64,000 bases of DNA. It comes from Diprion similis (taxonomy: Eukaryota > Arthropoda > Insecta > Hymenoptera > Diprionidae). Positions 49,938 through 62,988 of the stretch are shown here, one piece after another; positions within the stretch are counted from its first letter, which is position 1; each line of letters begins with the position of its first letter. The translations under genes were made by a program, and so were the position numbers. Location of the stretch: assembly GCF_021155765.1 (NCBI RefSeq), contig NC_060112.1, positions 12,090,001 to 12,154,000 on the forward strand, given 5' to 3'. The notes beneath the pieces are model-generated. The model did no database searches, was not told the origin of the DNA, and saw only the letters and a list, made by a program, of their open reading frames with translations.

Positions 49938-52240
49938 CATTAACTCCCGAATGGGGTATAATCCCATGACCCAGCGTTCTCTCCGATGTTTCATTGCTCT
50001 TCTAATTGCGGTTAAAGGATTTTAAGGGACATCGGTCTTTTTCTTCGTTGATAACAAAGCGCTTCATTTGACATGTTCTATTGGACGAAATGGTTTTGAT
50101 TCGTATGTGACAAAGTTCTTTTCGAGACGTTACAGTCGTTGAGAAGTGACGAAAATCAATAACGTGGTTTACGCTACTTAGGATAATGATTATTAATTGC
50201 ACTGAAGATGATTCTGTTATCGTACTAAAATTTCAAATGATTTTCTCGAACCTTTCGCAAAAATAGGCTTTCGTCTAATAATTTATTGAGTAATGAAGTT
50301 CTATAAAAAGGAAAAAAAAAACCACATGCATGATCGATTAAATAAAATGGGATAAAAAATGCTCGCTTCCACTTATAGCTTGTAACTTGGTGATTTTTTT
50401 CACCAATATAAAAAGTTATAGGTGTTTTCTGAAAATAATTGTGCGCACTGAATTGTAAATCTTGCGATGTTCAATACGCTCGGCACACCGTTAAACAGCA
50501 TTTCATTTGCACTGGCTAATTATAATTCGTGAATTAAAGGGGAGATGGTTTGTTTATACCGAGGAAATTTACCAGCCCTGACCTCTGAATTTATTTTTGT
50601 TTACGCTGAAACCCACCGAGAAGCTGGTCTGGGCATTTAATATGATCGTTATATACCAAATGGGAACCTGCAGGGTTATAAACGTAAATTATAAACTTCA
50701 AACGAAATTACCGTACAGAACTGACGGTTTTTTCTACAGAAAAAAATGGTCTTATTTTTATTTATTTTTTTTTTTTTTCTTTACCTATACAACAATGCGA
50801 AATTATCATACCCTCAAATTGTTTAAAGATTTTTCTAACAATGTCTTTACTTTTGAATTGTTAAAATATTAACAAGAATATTTCCTGCATTGACATTGTA
50901 TCTATAATTTTCAATCTTATTTCTGCAAAGTTTTGTTAAATCATTGCGAGTTCGATTTCGATCGTAATTAGAAAAATCCAACAATAACGTGGGCGGTATT
51001 AAAAAGAAATTCCAGATGTTGGTATGCAAAAGTATATCAGAAGTGTTGAATACAGTGTTTGAACAACGAAAACCGCTTCCTGCAGCGAAACCTATAAAGA
51101 ATCGTAGCCACCACATCAAATATGCAGATGACGTGAATTTGACGTGAAAAAATTGTTGCGCGGCAACGAAATGATCGTTTTTGTCTCACTAAGACGGAAT
51201 TGTTTTGTAGGAAAAAAAACGTTCGAATTTTGCTGAAATAACATCGAGCAACTACTGTACATGCATATACAGAAAGATATCAGCTGTTTCGTTTATTATT
51301 CAAGCCGGCAACAGATGTCCACGCGACGCGATTCTATAGCTGCACACCTCGGTGGTCACAGAAAACTATACACAATACTCGTAACATACGTAAGTGTATC
51401 ATTAGGTAAGATAAATTGTTCAACATTTTTTTTTTCCAATATGTTCCAATTTTACTTTAATTTTATAGAATTTCTATACTTTTCACAGGAATTGAAGTAT
51501 TTCCCACATGTTGCTGCTTGATTGGCAAAAATATCCTCAAATTTTTCAACTTATATTTGATGGGATGTAATTTTTTTTTTAATTTTTTTTTTTTTTTTTT
51601 TAACTAACATTACCGAACTTTTACTGCACTAAACTATTTAGGTTTATTTATACTTTAGTTTCATGTTATAAGTTGTAGTTTGGATAAAGTATGAATCAAT
51701 GTTGTATCTTGATTCTGCTTGACGGAAGCTGACAAAAATTTAAGTGAAATAAAAAATTTTTACCTCGAAAAAAGAAACATTCGAGAAGAATTCAAAGACA
51801 TTGGCAAAAGATGATGTTGAGACTAGAACTACCACTCCAGTAAAAATGAATGGTCTTTAAAAGTATATAACAATAGAAGAATATGTTAATATAAATATGA
51901 TATAAAAATTTTTCATTATTAGATCTTTTTTCAAGATCAGTTATTTTTACTGATTTTGGTGAAAAAAGCTTCGTTTTAATTTCGGTAATTCTAGTTTAAA
52001 AAAAAAAAATTTACAGAAAGATTCCTAACATTCGTACAAAGAATATAGAAATACAGATAACAAATCGATAAAAAGTCTTCACAAAAAAAAAAAAAAAAAA
52101 CACTGTCTAAATCAATACTGCATAAAATAGAAACTACGGTAAATCCGAAAAAAAATGGAACCAGTGAATATCAGCCCCACAGCTTGACCCGTGGCTGCAC
52201 CAACAAGAACAACAGCTGAGTTTTGTATCTTTTATTTTTC
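49938..52240. other. Intergenic sequence
   Basis: AT-rich with A/T homopolymers. The short ORFs (50597-50872, 50847-51119, 51261-51521) show no domains. Nothing supportable was seen. Confidence 0.6.
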
Positions 52241-52244
52241 AATT

Positions 52245-52658
52245 CCCCCCCCCCCCCCCCTCTCACATCCACCCCTCTCCGTAGAAAGTTACCGTGTATA
52301 AGGTTATATTATATATGTACGCGTTACAAGCACTGCACACACGTATGTACATTGTACATGCATACATATACATATACGTCCGCATGAGACCCCATAGGTT
52401 CCATGGCACGCGCTACCAGCTGTCCCACAGCTGTCCTCCGACCTCAGCCTCGTCCCCCCCCCCTCCTGCTACTTTTTTTTTCTCTCCCTCCCTCTCTTTC
52501 ATACGCGATGCGGCTCCTCGGCTTCGTCGTCCGCGTCGTGTAGAGGTAGAAGGTATATAATATGGCATAGCATGCAGGGGCCAGTTTTCCAGCGCCATGG
52601 TGCGTGCGTAAGTATCTCTATAGTCTAGACCCCGTGCCCCCCCCCCCCCCCCCCCCCC
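52245..52658. repeat. Three long C-tracts
   Basis: C16 at 52245-52260, C10 at 52454-52463 and C22 at 52637-52658. On the minus strand these are G-runs able to form quadruplexes. They flank the GC-rich segment with the promoter-like motifs below. Confidence 0.9.
52554..52613 (+). promoter_or_regulatory. Plus-strand promoter-like motif set with start codon and donor
   Basis: TATATAAT (52554-52561) lies 29 bp before an Inr-like CCAGTTTT with A at 52583. This is followed by GCGCCATGG (ATG at 52597-52599) and a perfect donor, GTAAGT, at 52608-52613. All would fit a very short first exon (MVRA...), but no plus-strand downstream exon is recognisable. The pieces may coincide by chance. Confidence 0.25.
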
Positions 52659-52793
52659 GATCCGCCCCTAACCCCACCGTAAGGCGAAGGGTTTAGAGAA
52701 CACGTGCGTCGTGCATACTGCACTGTGCTGGATGCCTCTGCATGCGCGGGGATTGCAAAGCGTTTTCGTTTGCCTCAGGGGAATTGGATATAG

Positions 52794-52796
<3 letters not shown>

Positions 52797-52826
<30 letters not shown>
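52797..52826. repeat. TA dinucleotide microsatellite
   Basis: Pure (TA)n run following GGATATAGATATG. Confidence 0.9.
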
Positions 52827-52829
<3 letters not shown>

Positions 52830-52830
<1 letters not shown>

Positions 52831-55800
52831 CTCATGTATGATTATCATTGTCGAGAACAAGTGCGGCAAGTGATTGACCCGGCTGCTAATCAGGGGAAAT
52901 TCAGGAGGTGTAAAGAGAATTTTGAATGAATTATTTGATCAATTTTACACTTTTCAAAGTTTTGGGAATAGTAGTTTGGCCAGTTTTCTTTTTTCTTTTA
53001 GCTTCTTTTATTTGAAACTTATAAGTTACGGGTGTGTATGTTATGAGTTGAAGCAAATTCGATAGGTTGAAAAAAGGTACTGCGTGACTTCAGCCACGTT
53101 AAAGTATAGCTACGTTTATGTATGGATACGTACAGTTCATCGATCATCAATCGAAGTCTACGATTAACCGATTAGTCGTATAGCCTTAATGCAGATGTGT
53201 CACTATGGTAAAATTCGATTGCATGTGTATATAATAAGTTTTCTAATTTATGTACTGTTTGTAAAGGAAATAAAGAGTGTAAGAAATAAAAAATTAAAAA
53301 AGAGTTCTCTTATCACTCAAACGCGCATCGGTAATTAAAAGCAGGAATTAATTCGATGTGAAACTTCCCCATTATGCGAGAAAGAAAAAACAGAGAGGAA
53401 GATAGGTGGAATTAATGAATGAAAGATCAGAAAAGATCAGAAAATATCACAACGCAGAATCGAAAGATCATTGCAAATAAAACAAAACTGAATATAAACT
53501 TGAAACTTACCTTGGATACGCGTGTAAGGATTGGAACGATTACAGAAATGAAAGAGATTATCATCTACTGAAAAAATATAATAAAATACTGCAATTGAGT
53601 GAAAAAAGTGAAAAGAAAATAATTAGAACAGGATTAGAATGAAATAAAGTAGCAAGGGACGAAGGAAGTGGGAAACTGGTGAGAAAAAACTTCCGAAAGA
53701 AGGGGTTGAATAACACAAGCCGTCAGAGAGAAATAGTGAGAGAGAGAGAGAGAGCGAGAGAGGAAGACGGACTTTGTTAATGAAACTGATGTGCTTTATA
53801 TTTTAGCTAAATGTGAGAAGATAACTTTTTTTACTGCCGAAACGTCTTTATCAATTTTATAAAAATTTAAAGAAACAGTTAACAGTTGAATAATTTTCAC
53901 TGTTGAGTATAAAAGCCGTTGATTTTATATGACGCAAAAATGTTCGCAGAGAAAAGTACGTTGTTAACGGAAATTTTTCATCTTTGCCTTATTCAAATTT
54001 TTTCTATTTATTCACGGTAAATTTTTTTACAATCGGAAAACATCTTGAAATCTGTGTGAAAAAATCAATTTTTGTGGACGAGCATCGGAGAAATTTCAAT
54101 AGAAAGTTGACTGTTCGGATTGATCGGGAATTATTAAAATTCTGGTACATCTCACTTTCTTTGTTTTCGCCACTGTCCGAAGACTAAAGTGGCGTTACAT
54201 TTTTGCATATATTTTTTTTATCATAACTTTAGAATTTTTAAGGTTTGCAAATTTACATTTTTTCCGGAATTTTTCATAAATAGAAATCAACAGGATCCTG
54301 TTTTTTTAGATAACGAAAATTTTGAGCCATTTCCGAAAGTGAAACTGACTTTCTTTTCGATATCTGTACCCGAACTGATCACAAAAAAATTTGTTTCCTA
54401 AACGTAGTAATTATGACTTCCGTAACTGTTGCATAAACTGCAACAAATCCGTTTGCTGTCTTTACTTCTTCTCAATGGTTTTCTGTTCTGTTCAGTAATT
54501 CAATATTTTTTTGAATATCCGTATCTGTAAATGTTTACTGACGTTCTACGATCACGCAATTCCCATCAGACCTGAAACTGCACTTGAGGAGACTTTAAAA
54601 TTTTTACCGGCATCATTTTCGCGGCGCATCACGTCTCCTTAATTTACCAAATCGTATAGCTGATAGGATATAGGAGGCAGTGCGGTTTGCCATCCGCTCT
54701 ACGGTCACCATACAATATGTCCGGGTGTTGGGTTTACAGGAAATCGCACCGTGAAGTATCCTCCTCGGAGGCTATAGGGTTTCCGGAAAAAAAGAGACAC
54801 GAAATAGACGCACCGCGAGAAATAAAATCAAAGGAAGAGAGATAAAAGTAGGAAAAAAGAGAAGAAAGTAGAGAGAGAGAAAAAAACGAGGAGAAGACCG
54901 GAGTGAGAGTTGAGGACCGGAAGCTCCAGGGCGTTCAACTCCGACACCCAGTATATTTAGATTTAAAGGGACTTCCCCGGCTTGTCTGATTCCGAAGATC
55001 TCTCGGCTTCAAGGGTGCGCCGCATCTCATCCCATTTTCCACTCTCCTTTCCACCCAAGGGTAGAAGGAATCAAGTCGGAATGGTGGGGCGTCGAAAAAA
55101 AGGCACTTTCGAACAGAAACAAGAATTTCGACGAAAAAAACTGATCCTATAACGAAGATTGAGGATAAAAAGGGAGGGCCGCACCGTCTGATTCAAAAGT
55201 TTAGAAAAAGATTTATACCATGTAGTCCATTAATCCTTAATTAAGTACCCAACTCAATTCATCTCATTGAGTAATTGCCTGTTACAACTTTGACGGCTGA
55301 TACTGATTTTTGAGTTCCAAGTTCTACATTTTTTTTCGTTTTTTTTTTTTCTTCATCGCGCAAAAAATATTGATCACCTTAATTGTTCATGGTTAGAACT
55401 GATTTTTTTTTTATCTTAACGTTGAAAAATATGTTCAACCAGACCGAATTTGAATTTATTCCAATCTGCAGTGTATTTCAGAAAACTGTTTCTCATATAC
55501 CGGATGCAAATTAAAAAAGTGAACAGAAAAACAGGCAGAAGAGACAAAAGCTGCCTGCAGTTCCGGGGAAGGAAGTCGATCGTTTTCATACTTATACGGG
55601 TAGGTATACTGTTTCACAGTTGTCGCACGAGCTTCTTATCGGGTTGACGATGAGCCTGAACGGCTCACTCTCGATTTATTTTACCCGCTTGAAAGACACG
55701 GCAGCCATGTTAAGCTAGGTACAAAAATATTTAAAAAGTTGTACCTATACTTACGTCTCAAGAGAAGTCTCAGCGTGATCGACACAAACCGTTGCCTTTT

Positions 55801-56590
55801 TTTTCCAGGTTTTAAACTCAACCGTTTTGTCACGGTAGAAGGAAGCATATTGGCAAAAATTTACGTTATTTTATGATTAATTTTCAATTCGGTATGTTTT
55901 TGAATCATAATAACTCATGTATCGCCATTTCCTGTCTTAATCCGTGAACTAATCCGAGTTAACGAAGTGGTCGGATAAATGTTGTGTCTAGAAAAAAGAA
56001 TGCACGGTTCAAATGGTGTGAATAATGTTTATACAACCAGAATTGCGTTGAAAATTTAACGAATGACGCTGAATTTTTCTCGCCTCTGAACTATTTTTCT
56101 GCAATTTAATTTCACAATAGTCAACTCGGTGGAAAAAGTGCATCTCTGAAGCGGTTCGATCTGCAAGTTTGAAATAAAGATTGCAGGAAATGTTTTGGCC
56201 TAGTGCTAAGTAATGAAAAAATAATGAAACGCAAATATCCGAAAATGTGCCTGCATGAAATCTTCCCCATGTTATTTAAATGGGTAATACTTCAAAATTT
56301 GAGAGCAGGCTTTGAAAATTGGACGCAGCGGATACCCTTCTATTAAACACCTTCCTGTGCATACGTCTGATTGTAAGAACTCGATACACGTTCGAAGTCC
56401 GATCGCTATAAGAGTTCAGAATACTCACTGACACCGAGGATCACGTGTTCGTTGTTGAAATGAAATTGCGCAGTTAATTACCACATGTGCAATCGTTGAA
56501 CAGTTGTTCAAACGAGAATACAAAGAAAATGGTGGATGAAGAAGGCTCGAGGCTTCCAGCACGGCACTTCACATTTTTCAGATACATTTG
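52830..56590. other. Intergenic region between the secreted-protein gene and the RBM24 upstream region
   Basis: No supportable gene. A GA repeat lies at about 53740-53760 and a GC-richer patch at 54.64-55.08 kb. The rest is AT-rich. Confidence 0.55.
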
Positions 56591-57131
56591 TAATTTATTC
56601 GCTTATACAGAGGTGTAATAATGGACGGTGGCAAAGTTAGTTGTTATTCATGATACATGTATTTTTACATAATGTTTACATTACCAATATGTTTGATATT
56701 GAACTCTCTATAAGGTAGTGAGCAAACAATTCATGCCGCTCGTGTTGAATCTACGCGTATCGCTTGCAATGAATAAAGATTGAAATTCGGAGGATTGAAA
56801 AAAAGGCGGGTGGAGCAATAGAACTGGAAAAAATTAATCACCGTTTTACAGTACTTGTACAATCTGAGCAGTGATATTCTCTAAGCGTTTGCGTATCGTA
56901 TGACATTTTTTCTCTACACACGTATGACGTTTAAAGTTTTTCACCACAACCTACGTTTCATGAAAAATTCCCAAGCCTTCAACTCACGTTGTCAAAAAAG
57001 TTTTTACATTCTTACGAAAATACATTTCGTGCGTCAAAGATAAATTTGTGAGCTGTAGCAATAGTGTAATGGGCTCCGATTCTTCTACGTACGAACTCTG
57101 CACACCTTGGTTTCAGGCTCTTGAGTGTTAA
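56591..57131 (-). other. 3' UTR of the secreted Thr/Ser-rich protein gene
   Basis: The first canonical AATAAA on the minus strand after the stop codon is at 56594-56599, giving a 3' UTR of about 540 nt. Inferred from sequence only. Confidence 0.45.
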
Positions 57132-59200
57132 CTAAACTTTGGGCACCTCTCTGATACTAGAACTTTTGTCTGTAACATTGACTGAAAACTTCTGATCATC
57201 AGCGTCAATGACAGGATCTGATTCCATGTAACCGGTCTGTGGTGACACTTCTGACTTCAGTTCTGGATCCATTGCAGCATCCTTTTTGGCGCGTCTCGGC
57301 CATTGATGTTGGACTTGGAGAAACGGATTCATGTCCTCACGCTCGAGATCATGGAGATTATGAAGCTGTTTAGCTTGTTCTTGATTTATTCGACTACCTG
57401 AAGATCGTTCGTACTTTTTTTTTGCAGTATTGATAAAGGAATTTATACCAATGTGCTGCTGAGATCCTGCATCAACTGTCACATGTTGGTCAGCTTCGAA
57501 AAGAATCGTCGCCAACTGATGATTCATGAACTCCCACGCACTGCGATTTGCCTCATCCACCATAAGTGGCCAGAGATCTCCAAAAATTTCACTCAATTTC
57601 TTCTTTGCATTCGTGTTCAAGTTATTTTCTCGTAATTCCTCGATTACAAGCGGTATCAAGCTAAGCAAAGGCTTCTGGTCAAGGGTAACAATACTGTTAT
57701 ACACAGATCGTGGCGATTCTAAACCCAAATCAGGACCTGTTTCGTATTCCGAATAGTCACTGTTATCTTTGCCCTGTACAAGGTGTTCGAATCTCGGTTC
57801 AACTTCCGCATCGCCCACAGAAGTAGGCACATCGTCTATTGTTACTGCCGAACCGACTTCCGAGATTGTTCTTTTATACTCAGGAAATGTAGTTGCATGG
57901 TAGCTTTCGTCGTGGTTCTCCACTAGTTGTCCCAAGTCTTCTTCAACTTTAGTATCATCCTCAGAAACAAGTACCCGCGGTGTCTCGAGTAGAAAATCAG
58001 CTGAAACGGTGGCAGTCCAAGCTTCTCCATAACTTGTCAAATCAATGGGGGTTACATCCGTAGTTGCTGTTGTATAGCCATTATTTTCTTCATTCGTCGA
58101 AAGATATCTGGAATCCTGTTCGTGTTCAAGATCCTTTTCACGATTGGACCTATCATCTATCTCGGACGAAGTATCAGTCAACATGATTTCCGTCACCGTA
58201 TTTTCGTAACTTGTTGAACCGATCGTGGAGACTGTATCAGTATTTTCAGTTGCATAGTCTCTATTATCTTGCCTCCCTACAGGATATTCGTCACCCTTTT
58301 CAACTTCGTCGTCAGCTGCAGAGTTGAGTGAATCGTCCGTTTCGGTTAAAATATCAGCAGGTAGTGCGAGGACGATTTCCGTGGTTGTTTCTTCATAATC
58401 AGAAGATGCAGTTGCATAGTCTGCTCTTTCAGCTTGGTTCTCCATCAGTGGTCCAGAGCCTTCTTCAACGTTAGTATCACTGTCAGAAAGAAGTACCTTA
58501 GTTGTCTCGAGTGCAATATCGGTAGGAGTCGTTAAAATCGTTGCAGTTGAAGCTTCTCCATAACTTGTCAAACCGAGGGTAGTTGCTGTTGCATAGCCGT
58601 TATTTTCTTCATTCGTCGAAAGATACCTGGAATCCTGTTCGTGTTCAAGATCTTTTTCTGGGGTGGAGGCATCATTTGTCTCCAATAGAGTATCGGTAGA
58701 AATTACTTCCGTCACCGTATTTTCATAACTTGTTGAACCGATCGTGGAGTCTGTATAAATATCTTCAGTTACATAGTTTCTATTGTCTTGCCTCCCTACA
58801 GGATATTCATCGCCCTTTTCAAATTCGTTGTTGGCTTCAGAGTTAATTGAATCGTCCGTCTCAGGTAAAATATTAGCGGATGATGTGAAGATGATTTCCG
58901 TATTCGTTTCAATAGACGCAGGTGCGTAACTGCTGGCATCTTGAGTTTCTAAATGATCCTGTTCGAGTTCAACGTCGACTACGCTATGGGTAGGTAACAT
59001 TGAGATTATTTCTTTAGTCAATTCCTCACGAATGTCAGCAACTGAAGTTAACACAATTTCCGTGGTCCATTCTTGATTACCAGTCGACCTGATGCTGGCT
59101 GAATCAGTGTTTGAGAGTATCTCGTCCACAATCATTGGTTGCTCGGATATCACAGATGAGATTGTCCAACTCTCTTCAATAGATGACGGGTAGGCTAGAC
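57132..59200 (-). CDS. Secreted protein exon 3 with internal duplication
   Basis: Acceptor CCCTACAG|GT precedes 59200 (intron of only 104 bp). Stop TAG is at 57132-57134. It encodes 689 residues: a short lead-in, two tandem copies of a unit of about 172 aa, and a conserved-looking C-terminal part. Confidence 0.88.
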
Positions 59201-62200
59201 CTGTAGGGATTTCAATTTCAATTACAACATATCAGCAATTTTCTAAGAAATTTCTGTAATCATATTTTGTATATCATCAAACATCAAAGCATTAGAGGAC
59301 CTACCTATAGTTGATAATACATTCAAAGTTGTATCTTTCTCAGCTGGAGCATCCATAATTATTTTTGCGTCATTTGTTGAACTGTTGACTGATTCCCCGG
59401 CGAGGGTGAATGTACCGTCCAAAATTGTAGTCGTCTCCGTCAACATTGCAGGCTGATATATCGAAACAACTTCTACTGTAGATGTCTTTTCGCTGGTGCT
59501 TAAAGTTTCGAATGGCGCATTCGTAATTACAAAATTTTTATCATAAGTCACGGTTGATGCTGGTTGAACGGTAGAAGTCGGGGATTTCGTAACAGTTTCC
59601 ACGATCACTTTTGCTCTACTTGTTATAGTTTGGACGGACACATCAGCATTTAAAGATATTTCATTCGAATCGACGATTTTCTCGGTTGGTCGAGTTGGAG
59701 TCGGGGTCGTTGATATAATATTTGTGATTGCTTCTAAGTCATACTTCAAATCACTCAAACGCACCTCATTTTCATTTGTTTCTTCCAGAATAGTAGTTGT
59801 CGCTGTTAGAATAGTTGAAGGTATCGCTGAAACCATCTCTGTAGTTGTATCTACTTCAGTTTCCAAACTCTGATAGGGTGTTACTGTAGTTAAAGACATG
59901 TCGCTCAAATCTGTTGTTACCTCGGTGGAAAATGTGGAAAGTACGAATGTCCAATGAGCGATTGTAGTCGTTTCAATATCATTCGTCGAAGTATCAAGAA
60001 GTGTACCAGAAGTTGAAAATGTTTCAACGAAAGGTTCAGGTGTCTCAGGCAACATTGAAACAGTTTCCATAATGTCTTCGCCTTCGGTTATTGAGGTGTG
60101 GAAAACCGTATCTATCATCGATGGTTTTTTATTCCAGTTGATGCCTGTTTCAGTTGGAACTCCATTTGATGATGATGAGGTGATGTCTGCAGTTATTTCT
60201 GCGTCTTCTATCGATGTCTCCAAGGATGAGTTCAAGCCATAAACGGTGTCATTTAAATTAAAAGATACCTCTGTCGAAAATATAAAAGCTGGATACATCC
60301 AAACGACGTTTGTACTAGTTTCTGCGTCGTTTCTAGAACTGTCAAAGGATGTCACTACATCTATAGTCACATCATCCAAAGGTGTGAACGGTTCAATCGG
60401 CGGAACAGAAGAGAACCTCGAAGTAGTTTCGTCGGTTATTTCCACCTTAATCGGTGTAATATCAAAGAGTTTTTCATCCGTTGAATATATTTCCTCCAAA
60501 TCGGACGTCGTCTTGCTTGGAAGTGTAGAAGCTAAAAATGTCGAATCGACGCCTATTGTTAATTGCGAATCGTTTATCGAACCATCAACAATTTCGGATA
60601 CATTCAGCCAAATCGCAGTTGCCTCGGTTGATTTCAGGTCCACTTCCTGATATGTCACATTTGCATTTATAATCGCAACACCTATTCCATGTTCTTCAAC
60701 AGTAGTTTCTAATACTGGTGATTCGAAAATCGTTTCTTCTGTCACCAAGACAGTATCTATCAAGGAATTCGGTTCGGTGGTCGAAGGTACTTGAGAAGTT
60801 GTTTCTGTACCGAGAATCGAGCTCGTAAATTCTTCAGCTGCGATGCTAGGGGTCGGATCTATGATCATAGACGAAGGAATTGGAAAACTTTCTTTAGCTA
60901 TTGATTCCACGTCGATTACCGAACTTGCTACAGATGCAGGCTGGATTTCAGATTCCACAGTTGTCTGGGAGTCCTGCAATGGCTCTAACCAAGTCACTTC
61001 CGTCTTCAGTGTCGTTTTACTCGGGGCAGTAGAAGATAAAATTTCGACATGGTGAGTAGCTGCTTCAGCGTCAACCGTTTCTTCGTCACCGATTCCAGAC
61101 AAACCCACAGTTTCAAAAATCGTTTCACTTTCTACGGTAGCACCGCTAGATTCCGTAAATGGCGATTCTGTCATAGTTGCATCAAAAATTATATTCTCGA
61201 GGATGGATTCCGTTGGTGTCATTGTTGAGGCTGGTACCTCAATTGAAACAGAATCATAGAAAGGTAGCCGAGGTTTTGTAACTCCATAATTCTCGAAAGA
61301 ATCAATAATCTCTACAGCCTGATCCACTTCCGGAATATCCGCAGTCGCTGGCCGAGTAACCGGAAACGTCGTGAGAATTTCCGATACCTGGTGAAGTCCA
61401 GATATACCCTGATGTCCTATGACTGGATCTACCGATGAAGAATTTGATTGCACCTCGGTATTCGGCGGAAAAATGACGTCAAAATGTGCCCCAGGCCTCT
61501 TGACGATGACATGATCTTCGTTCATGGTGTCAAAAGGTATTTGTCCAAATTTATCCCGCCATTCGAAACTATGCATTTTATCTATCAAGTCCTGCTGTCG
61601 CAGAAAAGTCTGCTTCAGTCTTTCCTTTGCAGCACTAGCAATAAGTTTGAACGTACGGTCGCTCAGTACACCTTTTTTGTGTAGCCAAATTGGGTTCCCG
61701 AATCGATCTATGACTGGCTTGAATTTTGGAATAGGTTTTTGGTGAAATTTTCTCGTATCTTGGCCAAGATCAATAACCAATCGTGAAGGATTCTGTTGTA
61801 CGTTCGTCGGGCTTTGGAGATCGTAAGGCACCTGTGGAGATCCTGGAATTGGTTCGCGAAGTGGATTGTAAAAGGAAAAGAGCATTCTGTAAAAATCCTT
61901 GTCTTCCTGGCTGCTATTCGGTGGATCGAATTCTGAAAATTGATTTCCGGTCAGAAGGCAATATCGATCCTAAACGATGGATAATTGTTGTAACGTTATG
62001 TAGAAGAATTTCCTAATTGAGATTCAGTATTTAATTCTTTACAAATGGTGAAGACTAGTTTCTTACTCTGTAAGACATACAAAAAATTACAAATACTGAA
62101 TATTGATACGTAAATTTATCCGATCACTCAATTTAATATTGTACAAGAGTTATATTCATCATCGGTTCAGTCTGCCAGTAATTTAGGCTATCAAAGAATT

Positions 62201-62988
62201 AAAATTAAAAATTTTTAAGTATGTAACTCCAGCACTTTGTTACGACGAAAATTTCGCCTAAGATAAACTACGTTCTAATAGTGCACAAACGCTGACATAT
62301 TCAGAATAAAATTATTGCAGAATTTGGTTAAAAAATTCTATCATATTCACATTTTTTGAATACAGTAAACATGGAAAAAACACGGTATATTTTTTTATTT
62401 TTCCATTCTATTTTGTGATTGCTCAGTCTCGTAAGAAACTATCTAAAACCTGTGAAATCTATGTTAAAATTCAATAATCTTATACTACTTGCTTTCTTTC
62501 TGCCTATTGAATTGAACCAGCATTATTACTCTCACGTCAGATTTAAACAAAACACTTGTCACACACACACAGAAATACATATATTATACATGTATGTATG
62601 TATGTATGCATATGTGTATATAGGTATGTAACCACAGAAGGAGAAAAGACGGTAAGCAACAAAGGTGGGTTATATTTCAAATTCTGGCTGTATAAACAAA
62701 AATTGTTAGCCGTACGTCATTATTACAAGAGATGTATATCGACACGTGGTCTATTGATACAAATACAAACTGTGCTAAATTTGTTTGACCCTGAAGCGCA
62801 TATGGCGGACTGCACAAAAGATTTTCACGAGAGTATCGCAATCTGTACTTGACAGTAAAAAATAATATCCAAACTTTGACGGAAAGAGGATTTATATTGA
62901 ATAAATTTAACTTACTTCTGTGAGGCAATGGCAGTGCCTGGACACCGAGCACCACGCAGAGAAACATACAAACATCCCGCAAGCTCAT
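57132..62988 (-). CDS. Secreted Thr/Ser/Glu-rich mucin-like protein of unknown family (1589 aa)
   Basis: Three exons fit exactly: 62916-62988, 59305-61932 and 57132-59200. All three have GT-AG introns, phase 1 at both junctions, and a total length divisible by three. The signal peptide is MSLRDVCMFLCVVLGVQA, with probable cleavage before LPLPHR. Residues up to about 170 form a non-repetitive N-terminal part containing DRFGNPIWLHKKGVLSDRTF. A long Thr/Ser/Glu/Asp-rich, probably disordered middle follows, with degenerate units around FSTEV and TETTTIL. Exon 3 carries a recent tandem duplication, then about 190 helical-looking residues (LSLIPLVIEELRENN, FGDLWPLMVDEANRSAWEF) and WPRRAKK. Apart from the signal peptide I see no cysteine. 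Several N-x-S/T sites are present. Silk, glue, salivary, cuticle or gut-lining matrix are possible roles; none is shown. No family is recognised. Confidence 0.85.
57875..58912 (-). repeat. Tandem duplication, two copies of about 520 bp in exon 3
   Basis: Copy 1 spans about 58396-58912 and copy 2 about 57875-58395. Both contain EKGDEYPVGRQDNR, STIGSTSYENTVTE and EKDLEHEQDSRYLSTNEENN, the last identical for 20 residues. Flanks of each unit diverge more, so the duplication is recent but not very young. Confidence 0.85.
59305..61932 (-). CDS. Secreted protein exon 2
   Basis: Acceptor ATTTTCAG|AA precedes 61932 and donor CTATAG|GTAGGT follows 59305. It encodes about 876 residues. The first 150 are mixed sequence. 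The rest is Thr/Ser/Glu-rich with degenerate repeats such as NDAETSTNVVWMYP and NDIETTTIAHWTF, each followed by FSTEV. Confidence 0.88.
61933..62915 (-). other. Intron 1 of the secreted-protein gene
   Basis: 983-bp AT-rich intron with a CA/TATG short repeat near 62560-62630. Nothing else supportable. Confidence 0.8.
62916..62988 (-). CDS. Secreted protein exon 1 (signal peptide)
   Basis: ATG is at 62986-62988. Donor AGAA|GTAAGT follows 62916. It encodes the whole signal peptide plus LPLPHR, a common arrangement in insect secreted-protein genes. A short upstream ORF (ATG TGT CAT TAA near 63040) lies in the leader. Confidence 0.85.

Noticed and set aside
60246..60650. Plus-strand 134-codon ORF
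   Set aside because: Antisense shadow of the Thr/Ser-rich exon, whose composition avoids stops on the other strand.
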